From an uncultured Prevotellaceae bacterium (lineage in GTDB: Bacteria > Bacteroidota > Bacteroidia > Bacteroidales > Bacteroidaceae): a DNA stretch of 64,000 nt. The notes under the pieces were generated by a model. The model saw nothing but the letters and a program-made list of their open reading frames with translations. It had not been told where the DNA came from and searched no databases. This document shows positions 1 to 9,257 of the stretch, in pieces. Position numbers and translations under genes: made by a program. Where the stretch lies: NCBI GenBank assembly GCA_902789415.1, contig CADAOD010000015.1:1-64000 (forward strand). Reading direction: 5' to 3'. Each line of letters starts with the position of its first letter. Position 1 is the stretch's first letter.

Positions 1-68
1 AAGTACGGTCCAAAGCCAATGGCTAACATAATGCCGGCAACGACGGCAAGAATCGTGTTTCGTTTCAT
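1..68 (-). CDS. partial N-terminus of an unidentified membrane or secreted protein
   Basis: Reading leftwards from an ATG at 66-68, the first 22 codons give a basic start (MKRNT) followed by a hydrophobic stretch (ILAVVAGIMLAIGFG), typical of a signal peptide or first membrane helix. The rest lies outside the window, so no family can be named. It starts only 10 bases after the stop of the small toxin-like gene at 79-237, so it may share that transcript. Confidence 0.5.
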   Translation of the reverse strand, partial: MKRNTILAVVAGIMLAIGFGPY

Positions 69-78
69 AAATAGTCTG

Positions 79-237
79 TTATTTGTCTTTACCGAAAAAG
101 CGCTGTAGGCGCCATTCAATCTCTTTCCTCTCTTTTAACCATCTTTTGGCGGTTGATTCTCCGAATTCTAACTTTGCGTTTCTTAAGTGTGTTCTGAAGG
201 CCTGTTTTGCCTCGTCACTCCATTCTATCTTAACCAT
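79..237 (-). pseudogene. short RelE/ParE-like toxin, apparently truncated
   Basis: A 52-residue ORF, too short for a standard ORF cutoff. Its beginning (MVKIEWSDEAKQAF) and the segment KLEFGESTAKRW resemble the N-terminal half of Bacteroidota RelE/ParE toxins, which are usually near 95-105 residues. The C-terminal half with the beta strands and catalytic residues is absent; the frame stops after FFGKDK. It overlaps the preceding 98-residue gene by 13 bases, the arrangement expected of a coupled antitoxin-toxin pair. It could be a decayed toxin or an unrelated small protein; the family call rests on short similarity recalled from the family. Confidence 0.45.
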
Positions 238-521
238 GGAAATTCCTCAAAAAGCTGTCTATCAAACTCCTCGGAAGAAGTCCAATGTACCTGTCCGTTT
301 CTTAAATTCTCTTCAAACTTATCTATACTTTCAATAGCCTCTTTTTCTGATGAAGGGCCAATGATGGGATACTTTTCCCAGTTCAGATCGTCAATCCAGT
401 CGTGGACGGCAGTAATGCCATCTACCGAGTTCGAAGCAACGCTTGCTGCTGCAGCTGTAGGTTCGCATGCCATGTTGGTATTGCTTTCCTCTTCGATTTG
501 TGGATATCTTTTTTCTTTCAT
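225..521 (-). CDS. small acidic protein, putative antitoxin partner
   Basis: A 98-residue acidic protein starting at the ATG 519-521, right behind a good Bacteroidota promoter. An alanine-rich stretch lies around residues 21-31 and the C-terminal third (TSSEEFDRQLFEEFPWL) is amphipathic. No DNA-binding fold is recognisable. Small acidic proteins of this kind often precede RelE/ParE toxins in Bacteroidota, and the next gene looks like such a toxin and overlaps this one by 13 bases. The antitoxin role is inferred from context only. Confidence 0.5.
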   Translation of the reverse strand: MKEKRYPQIEEESNTNMACEPTAAAASVASNSVDGITAVHDWIDDLNWEKYPIIGPSSEKEAIESIDKFEENLRNGQVHWTSSEEFDRQLFEEFPWLR

Positions 522-540
522 TGCGCTTTGTTTTATGGCG

Positions 541-571
541 CAAAGATAAAAAGATTATTTGAACTTTGCAA
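541..571 (-). promoter_or_regulatory. promoter of the toxin-antitoxin-like pair
   Basis: On the minus strand TATCTTTG (541-548) matches the -7 consensus TAnnTTTG, with TTG (569-571) 20 bases upstream. The ATG at 521 lies about 20 bases downstream. Confidence 0.65.
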
Positions 572-605
572 GATTTTTTAGAAAAACTTCTTATTAATAA
601 AATAC

Positions 606-676
606 CCTCAGGTTTCAAATCGAAGCCTGAGTTTTTTTATATGAAATCAGGGAGTACATAACTGCACTCCCTGACT
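606..676. terminator. two adjacent hairpins downstream of murF-alr
   Basis: Arms 608-617 and 623-632 form a 10-base stem (one G-U pair) followed on the plus strand by a run of T. Arms 647-655 and 666-674 form a perfect 9-base stem. They lie between the stop of murF-alr (700) and the next minus-strand promoter, so they most likely end the YfhO-Fkp-GSCFA-MurF/Alr transcript. Confidence 0.6.
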
Positions 677-699
677 TGTATTTGTATATAGGATTAAGT

Positions 700-3180
700 T
701 TAATCCTGGAAATAAACGCGTTTTACGCGGTTGCTGATGCCGGTGAGGACCTCGTAGGGGATGGTATCGAGCACATCGCTGAGAACAGTTACGGGCAGGT
801 GCTCGCCGAAGATCTCTACCTGGTCGCCCTCCTTACAGGGGATGTCGGTAACATCGATGAGGGCTACGTCCATACAGATATTACCAACGTATTCGGCTTT
901 CTGACCGTTGACGAGGCAGTAGCAGTGGCGATTGCCCAGGTGACGGTTCAAACCATCGGCATAGCCAATAGGAATGGCGGCAATCACTGAATCGCGATCG
1001 AGCTTACCCTTGCGGCTGTAACCTACGGTCTCGCTCTTAGGCACGTGGCGCATCTGCAGGATGGTGGTCTTGAGGGTGCTGACGGTATTGAGGATGCGGT
1101 TGTCGCGCGAGTCGATACCATACAGACCCAAGCCCAAACGGCACATATCCAACTGGCGATCGGGGAAATGCTCGATACCAGCAGAGTTGTCGATATGGCG
1201 CAGAATCTTATGCGAGAAGGCAGCCTGGAGTTTCTTGCTACCCTCGTCGAACTTGAGGAACTGCAGCTTTGAGAAGTTATCGAAATCATCACTATCAGAG
1301 CCTACGAAATGACTGAATACGGAACGGGGAATCACAGCCTGCTGATGGGTGAGGCGATCGATGAGCTCGTCCATATCCTGCTCGGGATCGAAACCTAAGC
1401 GGTGCATACCGGTATCGAGTTTGATATGCACAGGCCAGCCGGTGATACCCTCCTTGCGCGCTGCCTTGATGAGGGCATCGAGCAAACGGAAGCTATATAC
1501 CTCGGGCTCCAGGTCGTAATCGAACATGGTCTTGAAGGCGGTCATCTCGGGGTTCATAATCATGATATTAGCGGTGATGCCTGCCTTACGCAGGGTAACA
1601 CCCTCGTCGGCCACTGCCACTGCCAGGTAATCAACACGGTGGTCCTGCAGGGTCTTGGCAATCTCAACGGCACCTGCACCATAGGCATCGGCCTTAATCA
1701 TGCACACCATCTTGGTTTCGGGCTTCATGAACGAGCGATAGAAGTTGAGGTTCTCGACCACGGCATTGAGGTTAACCTCGAGGATGGTCTCGTGCACCTT
1801 CTGCTCTAACTGCTCGGTAATTTGATCGAAACCGAAAGGACGGGCGCCCTTAAGCAGAATCATCTCATCGCGCAAACCAGCAAAGGCATCGCTACCCAGG
1901 AAATGGTTTACATCGGCAAAGAACTGCTTATCGGCAATCTGAATTTTATCGGCCTGGGCACTGAGCTGGGCACCAATACCAATAAACTTGGTGATGCCAC
2001 GCTTAACAGCCAACTCGGATACCTGGGCGTAGAGTTTTTCGGGCGAAAGTCCCGACTGGTACATATCACTCAGTATAAGCGTACGCTTACCCAGTTGAGA
2101 GTTGACAGTTGATAGTTGAGAGTTGCGGCGATTCATGAAATCGAGCGCGATATCGAGTGAGTTGATATCGGAGTTGTACGAGTCGTTAATCAGGATACAA
2201 CCACGCTGACCCTCTTTTACCTCGAGGCGCATGGCCACGGGCTCGAGCTTAGGCATACGCTCGGCCAAGTCGGCTGGGGTTAATCCCAGGCGCAGGGCTA
2301 CGGCTGCACAGGTGATACAATCCTCGATTGAGGCCTCGTCGATAAATGGGATATCGAAACAATTCTCCTCGTCCTTATATATATAAGTAATGTGTGAGTT
2401 CTCGACGCTCTTTACGAAGAAGGCGGCCTGCTGGTCGCAGGTGCTCCACGAGATTTTCTCGCCTTTATAATTCATGCGACGGATGCAACGGCTCACGATA
2501 TCGTTATCGGAGCAATACACCATGGCCTCGGTATCGTGCATGAGTTCGAGTTTCTCCATGCACTTCTCTTCCATCGAACGGAAGTTTTCCTGATGGGCGG
2601 CACCTAACGAGGTGAGCACGCCGATGGTGGGCTGGATGATATCGCGCAGGGCCATCATCTCGCCAGGCTGCGAAATACCAGCTTCGAAGATACCAATCTC
2701 GGTCTGCTCGTTGAGCAACCATACCGAGAGGGGCACACCTATCTGCGAGTTGTAGCTGCGAGGCGAGCGCACAATGCGCTGCGAGGGCAACAGCAACTGG
2801 TAGAGCCACTCCTTAACCATGGTTTTACCGTTGGAGCCGGTGATACCCACGATGGGCAGCGAGAACTCGTCGCGATGGCGCTCGGCCAAACGCTGCAGGG
2901 CTGCCAATGTGTGGGGCACTCGCAAAAAATTGGCCTGCGGATAAAGGGTTTCGTAAGCCTCGGGCACCTGCTCTACTACGAACTGGCGCACACCACGGTT
3001 ATACAAGTCCTGAATGTAACGATGACCATCGTTACGCTGTGTTTTCAGGGCAAAAAACAATGTTTCTTCGGGGAAACAAAGACTACGGCTATCGGTGAGC
3101 AACCAGCTTACCTGAGCCTCGGCATTACCATATCTTCGCGCTCCTATGAGCGTGGTTACTTTTTCTATACTGTATTTCAT
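700..3180 (-). CDS. MurF-Alr fusion: UDP-MurNAc-tripeptide D-Ala-D-Ala ligase-like / alanine racemase
   Basis: An 826-residue two-domain cytoplasmic protein typical of Bacteroidota. The N-terminal MurF-like half has the Mur ligase P-loop GITGSNGKT at about residues 112-120. The C-terminal half, from about residue 455, is a PLP-dependent alanine racemase with the PLP lysine in MIKADAYGAG (about K495) and the second catalytic region around VGYSRKGKL. Together they make D-Ala and add D-Ala-D-Ala to the peptidoglycan precursor. The start overlaps the GSCFA stop by 4 bases (ATGA), so translation is coupled. Residues about 352-363 (NSQLSTVNSQLG) are encoded by a heptanucleotide tandem repeat lying in what should be a surface loop of the MurF half. 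Last gene of the operon. Confidence 0.93.
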   Translation of the reverse strand: MKYSIEKVTTLIGARRYGNAEAQVSWLLTDSRSLCFPEETLFFALKTQRNDGHRYIQDLYNRGVRQFVVEQVPEAYETLYPQANFLRVPHTLAALQRLAERHRDEFSLPIVGITGSNGKTMVKEWLYQLLLPSQRIVRSPRSYNSQIGVPLSVWLLNEQTEIGIFEAGISQPGEMMALRDIIQPTIGVLTSLGAAHQENFRSMEEKCMEKLELMHDTEAMVYCSDNDIVSRCIRRMNYKGEKISWSTCDQQAAFFVKSVENSHITYIYKDEENCFDIPFIDEASIEDCITCAAVALRLGLTPADLAERMPKLEPVAMRLEVKEGQRGCILINDSYNSDINSLDIALDFMNRRNSQLSTVNSQLGKRTLILSDMYQSGLSPEKLYAQVSELAVKRGITKFIGIGAQLSAQADKIQIADKQFFADVNHFLGSDAFAGLRDEMILLKGARPFGFDQITEQLEQKVHETILEVNLNAVVENLNFYRSFMKPETKMVCMIKADAYGAGAVEIAKTLQDHRVDYLAVAVADEGVTLRKAGITANIMIMNPEMTAFKTMFDYDLEPEVYSFRLLDALIKAARKEGITGWPVHIKLDTGMHRLGFDPEQDMDELIDRLTHQQAVIPRSVFSHFVGSDSDDFDNFSKLQFLKFDEGSKKLQAAFSHKILRHIDNSAGIEHFPDRQLDMCRLGLGLYGIDSRDNRILNTVSTLKTTILQMRHVPKSETVGYSRKGKLDRDSVIAAIPIGYADGLNRHLGNRHCYCLVNGQKAEYVGNICMDVALIDVTDIPCKEGDQVEIFGEHLPVTVLSDVLDTIPYEVLTGISNRVKRVYFQD
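2093..2126. repeat. heptanucleotide repeat inside murF-alr
   Basis: Units AGTTGAG, AGTTGAC, AGTTGAT, AGTTGAG and a degenerate fifth copy. The coding (minus) strand reads CAACT-type heptads in the stop-free orientation, adding about 11 residues. Confidence 0.85.
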
Positions 3181-4013
3181 ACTGCAAAGTTAGGATATTT
3201 TTTTTGCAACTCGGCTATTTTTAACATTGTTTTATCCATAAATAGGCGATATTCTTCCGAATCGGGATTAAACGGCTTGTGATTAAGCGCTGCCTTGAGG
3301 GGTTGCCACTCCTTGATGAAGGCCTTGGCCTCGGCACTGAGATACACCTCTGAGAAGCGCTGCCAGATATACTCAACAGCCTGCGATGAGGGGTGCAGCA
3401 TATCGTCGGCATAAAAGCGGTAATCGCGCAACTCATCGTTGATGATTTCGTAGGCGGGAAAGTAGGTGGCGCCAGCCACCTTGTTGACAGCCAATAACAA
3501 TGTAGCTTTGGAGAGTTGGGAGCCGTGGTAGCCGTATTTGCGATAGCGGATGGGACTAACGGTGAGCACGATGCGCATATCGGGATTGGCTGCATGCAGA
3601 ATATCGATGGTCTGTTGCAGATAATCGGCACACTCATCTACCGTAAGTTCCTTCTCGGTAAAGAGCGATTGCGGGCGCTTTTGGCAGTTATCTACTATCT
3701 CGCCTGTTTCCTTGAGGATGTAAACGTGGTTGGTGCCAAGAGTCAAGAACGCAGTCTTGATAGTTGATAGTTGACAATTCTTGCCTTGCAAGCCAGCAGA
3801 GCTGGAGCGGACAGTTGACAGTTTCTGGATGGTATGGAGGATGGAGGCGGGATTGTACATCACGCCAAAGGGATTAACGATGGTGCGGAACTTCTCATCG
3901 GTAAAGCGTGCGCCAATCTTATCGGCAAAGCACGACCCTACGAAGAGCATCTCCTCGCAAGCCCCAATCCTAACCCCAGGGTCCTCAACATCAACAACAG
4001 TCCTAAACTCCAT
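3177..4013 (-). CDS. GSCFA-domain protein
   Basis: 278 residues. The N-terminal block contains the family signature (FVGSCFADKIG, then NPFGVMYNP) that gives GSCFA its name. The family has an SGNH-hydrolase-like look: SPIRY near the middle, and a DDMLHPS block near the C-terminus that would supply the Asp/His pair. The biochemical function is unknown to me; an esterase or hydrolase acting on an envelope component would fit its place between fkp and murF-alr. About residues 63-86 (LSTVRSSSAGLQGKNCQLST) come from two blocks of heptanucleotide repeat around a short spacer and look like an insertion. Confidence 0.85.
   Translation of the reverse strand: MEFRTVVDVEDPGVRIGACEEMLFVGSCFADKIGARFTDEKFRTIVNPFGVMYNPASILHTIQKLSTVRSSSAGLQGKNCQLSTIKTAFLTLGTNHVYILKETGEIVDNCQKRPQSLFTEKELTVDECADYLQQTIDILHAANPDMRIVLTVSPIRYRKYGYHGSQLSKATLLLAVNKVAGATYFPAYEIINDELRDYRFYADDMLHPSSQAVEYIWQRFSEVYLSAEAKAFIKEWQPLKAALNHKPFNPDSEEYRLFMDKTMLKIAELQKKYPNFAV
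3757..3824. repeat. two heptanucleotide repeat blocks inside the GSCFA gene
   Basis: AGTTGAT/AGTTGAC units at 3757-3780 and again at 3813-3824, separated by about 30 bases. Both are in the orientation that leaves the GSCFA frame open. Confidence 0.8.
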
Positions 4014-4034
4014 TCAATCTTCAATTTTCAATCA
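4014..4034. repeat. heptad repeat between fkp and GSCFA
   Basis: Three TCAATCT/TCAATTT/TCAATCA units fill the gap between the fkp stop and the GSCFA ATG. The fkp stop codon (4032-4034) overlaps the last unit. Confidence 0.6.
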
Positions 4035-6713
4035 GCTTCTACTTATTTGCAAGCCTGTGGTAGAAAGACTCATATCAACAAATCTTGCGTTCTTACGAAT
4101 GCTATTTTCGGTAAGAATCTGCTTGATACGTGCGGCGGCCTCGGGATCCTTAGCTATCATGTACAGATAGCCGCCACCACCTGCACCAGGCAGTTTATAA
4201 CCTAAGCACAGGTCATCAACCAGGCTGGTGAGCTTAGCTACATCGGCAGGATTGGTACCAGCATCGAGCAGTTGATTCTGTTTCCATGTCTTGCGTACCA
4301 ACAGGCCCATACGTTCAAAGTCGTTCTGTTGGATGGCCTCGTACATGTCGAGGGTATGCTGTTTCATCTGGCGCAACAGGCGCAGCTCGCCACCATGGTT
4401 CAAGAACATACGGCGCACAATCTCGGCCAGGATGCTCTTAGCCGTGCGCGTAATGCCTGTATAATATAATAGGTGACAGGGGCGATATTCGGGTTGTGTC
4501 CATAGATCGGTGGGCAACCAGCGCACCTGTGGGTTCTGGGCAAAGCCCCTACCCGTTTGCAACAGTTTTACGCCACCCAGCACACCACCAAACTGATCCT
4601 GCCAACCACCACCTGTGGTGAGCATCTGTTCGAGCATGAGCGTGCGATGACCTATCTCGTTCTTATCCCAACCCAGTCCACAGAAATCGTTGAGCGCACC
4701 CAGCACGGTAGCAGCTAAGATACTGCTGGTGCCTAAGCCACTGCCTGCGGGGATGGCCGAAAGCAATGTGAGCTCGATACCTGCGCCAAAGGCAGTCAAC
4801 TCGTCCTTAAGCGAACGCTGACCGAAGCCTGCCAATACCAGGGCGGCCTTGGGGATTGAGAAAGGCGAGCCTACGTGCATGAAATCGTGCAACTGCTCGG
4901 AAGTCTCGACCACCTCCATAGCACCCAGGTCGATACTACGCAGCACGATACGGGGCTCCTGACAGGGGCGCACATAGGTTTGCAACGGGGGCTGACCATT
5001 GAGTTCGATGGCCAGATTGATAACATTACCACCCTCCATCAGACAGTAAGGCGGCGTATCAGTCCAACCACCTGCGATATCGATACGCACGGGTGAACGG
5101 CCCCAGACTATCTGATCGTCGGCGACGCTCAATTGTGGTATTTGCTGATGGTCGTCGACATCGAGCAAGCCCTCGCGCAGAAGCGCAAAGGCCTTGTCGC
5201 TCTCGCCACGGAACATGGCATCGTGGATGCGCGTCATCAGGGGTGCATCCTCGTCGAGTGCGGGAGGCATGGGGATTTGCTGCTCGTCGAACTCGCGCTT
5301 GGCATCGGCCAGGTCGAGCTGGTAGAACACACTGTGGTGCCAGTTCTCGGCCAAGGCACTCCAGTTTTGTTTGCGGTAAGCCTTGCGCTGGGCAAACAAG
5401 CGGTGCAGATTGGCCTCGGTACTAATCTCCTCGGCCGAAATCATACGGGTGGCAACCTCTGCCACGCCATCCAGTGTTTCTAACTTGCTCAGGGCCTCTA
5501 AATCGGGCACTACGGGGAATATGCGTGCCTGCTGTTCGGCACCAGCAAACTTATCGTCGATATGATACAAGCGCACAGCGTATTCGGTATCGCCAATGGG
5601 CACTACATCTATACACTGGCCTGGAGCCAGGTTCACCTTCCAATGGTTCTGGGGCACACCTGTTATAATATTGTCGTGGCTCAGGGTCCAGCCTTCGCTC
5701 ACGTTACTGTTCTCAATCCAGATATTGGTATTATCCTGGGTAAACTTATATTGGCAAACAGCATTCTGCACAAACAGGCTGGGGTGCGGTTTGCGATCGT
5801 GGTGCATAATCTCGCGCTGATCGTTTACCAGGTTCTGAATGCGGAGGGTAGATGAAATCATCTCGCGCGAAGTACCGAAATGGTAGAACTCGCCACCCTG
5901 CAAGGGCACGATGGCAACCTTAAGGTCCTTCAGATCGTCGTCGGGCATCGAAGGGTTGGTACCCAAGGCACAGCCGAACTCGGAATACATATCATACTCT
6001 TTGAGTTGACAGTTGACAGTTGATAGCGGACAGTTACTATCAGCCATTGATTTTTTTGCCAATAGTTCAACGGCCTTGTCGCTCAGCATCCAGATGCCGA
6101 TATCGGTAAGGTAATAATGATCTTTCTGCAACTCGTTCAGTGTCTCAACGCTGGGCTTTTGCAGCATATGCTTGAGCACCTGGGGTGTTTTGCGTGAGCT
6201 TACGAATACACCGTGGTTCTTGGCCACTGAAGCATCGAGCCACAAGCCATAGCACACTACATCGGCATCGGGGATGGGTTGCAGGGGCTGTGAGGTGCGC
6301 ACCAGTACATCGCCACTTACCACCATAGTGTGGATACCCTCGGGGGCCATATCCATCATCTGCTCGTAAAGGGGCAGTTGCAGACTGAGCAAATCCTGCG
6401 AGAGGCGCTGTCCACGCTCCCAACGGAACACGGGCACAGGGGTGAGGATTTTGCCTGATGGGGCATACGAGGGCAAGCGACGACTCTGTCCGCCGGCATG
6501 CAGCAAGATACGCTTTTCGCGGGGCAACCACTCAGAGAGCGAGTTGCCATCCTCGGTAGTCATACAGGCCTGTAACAGCCAGGTGGTTCCACCACCACTA
6601 CCCAACTTATGACCTACTGGGTCGTTGGTGCAGAAATACTCCTCGCGACTCAGTCCTGTTACATCGTGGAAACTGTCCACCAAGTTTGGTGGCAATGAGA
6701 GCAACTTTTTCAT
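4032..6713 (-). CDS. fkp: Fkp, bifunctional L-fucokinase / GDP-L-fucose pyrophosphorylase
   Basis: 893 residues from ATG 6711-6713 (MKKLLSLPPNL); an upstream in-frame extension adds unrelated sequence. The N-terminal half is the guanylyltransferase domain (LHAGGQSRRLPSYAPSGK near residues 75-92). The C-terminal half is a GHMP kinase with IPAGSGLGTSS (about 657) and PGAGGGGYLY near the C-terminus. It phosphorylates salvaged L-fucose and activates it to GDP-fucose, used by Bacteroidota to fucosylate capsule and glycoproteins. The B. fragilis protein is, from memory, about 949 residues; the shortfall falls in linkers near residues 400, 530 and 640. Residues about 226-237 (CPLSTVNCQLKE) come from a heptanucleotide repeat. 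It starts 14 bases after the YfhO stop. Confidence 0.93.
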   Translation of the reverse strand: MKKLLSLPPNLVDSFHDVTGLSREEYFCTNDPVGHKLGSGGGTTWLLQACMTTEDGNSLSEWLPREKRILLHAGGQSRRLPSYAPSGKILTPVPVFRWERGQRLSQDLLSLQLPLYEQMMDMAPEGIHTMVVSGDVLVRTSQPLQPIPDADVVCYGLWLDASVAKNHGVFVSSRKTPQVLKHMLQKPSVETLNELQKDHYYLTDIGIWMLSDKAVELLAKKSMADSNCPLSTVNCQLKEYDMYSEFGCALGTNPSMPDDDLKDLKVAIVPLQGGEFYHFGTSREMISSTLRIQNLVNDQREIMHHDRKPHPSLFVQNAVCQYKFTQDNTNIWIENSNVSEGWTLSHDNIITGVPQNHWKVNLAPGQCIDVVPIGDTEYAVRLYHIDDKFAGAEQQARIFPVVPDLEALSKLETLDGVAEVATRMISAEEISTEANLHRLFAQRKAYRKQNWSALAENWHHSVFYQLDLADAKREFDEQQIPMPPALDEDAPLMTRIHDAMFRGESDKAFALLREGLLDVDDHQQIPQLSVADDQIVWGRSPVRIDIAGGWTDTPPYCLMEGGNVINLAIELNGQPPLQTYVRPCQEPRIVLRSIDLGAMEVVETSEQLHDFMHVGSPFSIPKAALVLAGFGQRSLKDELTAFGAGIELTLLSAIPAGSGLGTSSILAATVLGALNDFCGLGWDKNEIGHRTLMLEQMLTTGGGWQDQFGGVLGGVKLLQTGRGFAQNPQVRWLPTDLWTQPEYRPCHLLYYTGITRTAKSILAEIVRRMFLNHGGELRLLRQMKQHTLDMYEAIQQNDFERMGLLVRKTWKQNQLLDAGTNPADVAKLTSLVDDLCLGYKLPGAGGGGYLYMIAKDPEAAARIKQILTENSIRKNARFVDMSLSTTGLQISRS
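6004..6038. repeat. heptanucleotide repeat inside fkp
   Basis: Five units: AGTTGAC, AGTTGAC, AGTTGAT, AGCGGAC, AGTTACT. The fkp strand reads the stop-free CAACT orientation, adding a loop of about 12 residues to the pyrophosphorylase half. Confidence 0.8.
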
Positions 6714-6728
6714 TGAACATTGAACATT
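6712..6728. repeat. short heptad repeat at the YfhO/fkp junction
   Basis: ATTGAAC twice plus ATT. It overlaps the fkp start codon and the end of the YfhO gene. The same unit recurs in front of clpB. Confidence 0.6.
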
Positions 6729-9213
6729 ATTTCTGTTTGCGGCGGTAGGCCATGAATGCGGCTCCTGCCAATACCAACAGCAGAATGGCATACGCTGTAT
6801 AAGCGATAGTCTCGGTAGTATCCACCGACTTGGGGAAGAAGCTGAGCACTACCTCGTGTTTACCAGGCTTTACGCTCAGGGCACGCAAAATATAATCTAC
6901 CCTACCCAACTCGGCAGGCTCGCCATCGATAGTGGCTGTCCAGCCTGGGTAGTAAACCTCAGAGAATACCAATACGCCACCCTTACCCGAGTTAACCTGA
7001 TAGGTAAGCTGGTTGGGCTCGTAGCTCTTAATCTCAACCGTGCTGGTGGTATCCTGTGCCACTGCATCGCCTAACTGTGCCTGGAACTTGGCATCGGCCA
7101 CAGCCTCGTGGCGCAGGTCAATCTGTCCCACCTTGGCAATCTCGTCGTTGGCATTCTGGGCATAGGTAATCTTATCAACAAACCACGCATTACCCAAAGC
7201 ATAAGGGTTCTGGATGGGCACAGTTTGTCCATCCTGCAGTGGGAAGATAAAGTAGCGGGTGTTGAGCATATTGATAACGGGACAGATACTGTCGCCCTTA
7301 ACCTGAGTCATGTCGCCACCAGCCTCGGCCACGGCATTCATCAGCTTCTGCATCTCGGGCGAGATGTACTGCTCTATCATTTCCTGATAACGGCGCAGTT
7401 TGGCGGCATGGTAACCACCAATACTCTTATGGTAGTAAGAGGTCTCGTTCTCGTTAAAGGTGTTTGATGCGAGGTTGAGCACACGGTAATCCAAAGTCTT
7501 ATCGCGCAGGATGAGCTCATCAGTCTGCGACATCTGTTGTGGAGCCTCGCGCTCGCTCTCGGGCACAAACATCTCATCGTTCAGGTATCGCTTGTTTACC
7601 TGCCAGAGGTCGACCAGGCAGAGCACCAGAATAGCGGCGATGGTATATTCGGCCTTGAGTTTGCGATACTTATAAGCCATGAGCAATACCATACCCACCA
7701 CGATAATCCAGAACGAGCGCCAGCAATCGGCAGTAAACACGGCTGTACGCATATCAACCAGGTTGCTGATAAGTGGCTGGATGTGCTCCTGTGGCAAGGT
7801 ACTGAGGGCACGCATCTCGCTGGATGAGATAAAGCCACTGAAGAATGTGGTTGGCATGAGGGCAAACAGCAAGCAGAAGCCTGCGGTAACACCAAAGCTG
7901 ATGTAGAGGGGCTTGCTATACTTGGTAAAGCTATCGGGCTCGTCGAACAGCTTTTTCAATGCCATCATGGCCAGCAAGGGAATGGTAAATTCGGCGATGA
8001 CCAAGATAGAGGCCACGGTACGGAACTTGGCGTACATGGGCACGTAATCGAGGAAGAAATCGGTAAAGCCCATAAAGTTGCGACCCCACGACAGGAGTAC
8101 CGACAGGATGGTAGCGGCCAGCAAAGCCCACTTCATGGGGCCCTTAACAATGAGCAAGCCCAACACAAAGAGCATCATAACGAAGGCACCTACATATACA
8201 GGACCGCTGGTACCAGGCTGTTCGCCCCAGTACTGACCTATCTGCTGGTAGATGCTCTCGTAGGTAGGATCGGCTTTCTCCATGGCAATCTTACTCTCGC
8301 TCATGGGTACCGAGGCACCACCCTTGGCGTTAGGAATAAGCAGGGTCCAGGTCTCGTCGATACCATAGCTCCACTGTGTGATATAATCGCGCTCCAAACC
8401 ACTGTTGGTCTGGTTGGCTGAGTTCTTCTTTACCAGTTCGCTCTTACCACGCATCGACTCCTGACCGTACTGCCAGGTGTGATACAGGTTTGAGAGGTTG
8501 ATGCACACACCAATGGCGGCACCAGCGATACAAACACCAGTGGCCTTGGCAAACTGCACGTAGGTTTTATGGCGGATGGCATCAACCAGCCAGGCAATTA
8601 CCATGGCCAAGATGATGAACAGATAATAATACGTCATCTGTACGTGGTTGGCATTAATCTCGAAAGCCGTAAAGATGGCTGTGAGCACAAAGCCCCACAG
8701 GTATTTGCCACGATAGGCCAGCACTATACCCGCAATCAGTGGTGGCAGATAAGCCAGGGCCCACACCTTCCAGATGTGACCTGCGGCAATGATAATGAGG
8801 AAATAGGTGCTGAAGGCCCATACGATAGAGCCTAAGGCTGCAAGGTGCTGACGGAAGTCGAACGCACGAAGCAGAATATAGAATCCTAACAGATAAGCAA
8901 ACACATACCACACATTCTCGGGCAAGAACAGGTGATAGATCTTGGTCATTGTACTGAGTTTATCGGTAGAATGATACGAGGGTGCCATCTGGTAGGTAGG
9001 CATACCGCCAAACAAGGCGTTGGTCCAACGACTGCGCTCGCCTGTCTTCTGCAGATACTCAACACCCTCCTGACCAGCACCACGGCCTGCTGAGGCATCG
9101 TGACGGTACAGAATGCGACCCTCGATATCGGCAGGGAAGAAATAAGCAAAGGCCAGAACGGCAAATAACAACACTGCCAACATATCGGGCAGCCATTTTT
9201 TCAGTAATGTCAT
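6727..9213 (-). CDS. YfhO-family integral membrane protein
   Basis: 828 residues from ATG 9211-9213 (MTLLKKWLPDML); a TTG three codons upstream is less likely. There are about a dozen hydrophobic membrane segments in residues 10-560, a soluble periplasmic block from about 580 to 785, and a final helix (AYAILLLVLAGAAFMAYRR). The long first loop and the PGWTATIDG motif near residue 745 are typical of Bacteroidota YfhO proteins, which resemble C-type (dolichol-phosphate-sugar) glycosyltransferases. YfhO proteins have been tied to glycosylation of envelope polymers in Firmicutes; the substrate here is unknown. First gene of the operon with fkp. Confidence 0.88.
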   Translation of the reverse strand: MTLLKKWLPDMLAVLLFAVLAFAYFFPADIEGRILYRHDASAGRGAGQEGVEYLQKTGERSRWTNALFGGMPTYQMAPSYHSTDKLSTMTKIYHLFLPENVWYVFAYLLGFYILLRAFDFRQHLAALGSIVWAFSTYFLIIIAAGHIWKVWALAYLPPLIAGIVLAYRGKYLWGFVLTAIFTAFEINANHVQMTYYYLFIILAMVIAWLVDAIRHKTYVQFAKATGVCIAGAAIGVCINLSNLYHTWQYGQESMRGKSELVKKNSANQTNSGLERDYITQWSYGIDETWTLLIPNAKGGASVPMSESKIAMEKADPTYESIYQQIGQYWGEQPGTSGPVYVGAFVMMLFVLGLLIVKGPMKWALLAATILSVLLSWGRNFMGFTDFFLDYVPMYAKFRTVASILVIAEFTIPLLAMMALKKLFDEPDSFTKYSKPLYISFGVTAGFCLLFALMPTTFFSGFISSSEMRALSTLPQEHIQPLISNLVDMRTAVFTADCWRSFWIIVVGMVLLMAYKYRKLKAEYTIAAILVLCLVDLWQVNKRYLNDEMFVPESEREAPQQMSQTDELILRDKTLDYRVLNLASNTFNENETSYYHKSIGGYHAAKLRRYQEMIEQYISPEMQKLMNAVAEAGGDMTQVKGDSICPVINMLNTRYFIFPLQDGQTVPIQNPYALGNAWFVDKITYAQNANDEIAKVGQIDLRHEAVADAKFQAQLGDAVAQDTTSTVEIKSYEPNQLTYQVNSGKGGVLVFSEVYYPGWTATIDGEPAELGRVDYILRALSVKPGKHEVVLSFFPKSVDTTETIAYTAYAILLLVLAGAAFMAYRRKQK

Positions 9214-9239
9214 AACTTGCAAATTATTTAATTTGCCTG

Positions 9240-9247
9240 CAAAGGTA
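9240..9247 (-). promoter_or_regulatory. -7 element upstream of the YfhO operon
   Basis: TACCTTTG on the minus strand, 26 bases upstream of the YfhO ATG. No clear TTG is seen at the -33 spacing, where a CACGGATT repeat lies instead. Confidence 0.45.
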
Positions 9248-9257
9248 TTAAATTTTT

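Noticed and set aside
6714..6791. 26-residue N-terminal extension of Fkp
   Set aside because: It lies inside the end of the YfhO gene and has no match to the known Fkp start, whereas ATG 6713 begins exactly at the conserved MKKLLSLP.
9213..9222. TTG start for YfhO
   Set aside because: The ATG at 9211-9213 gives the normal N-terminus before the first membrane helix; the TTG extension adds only three residues.
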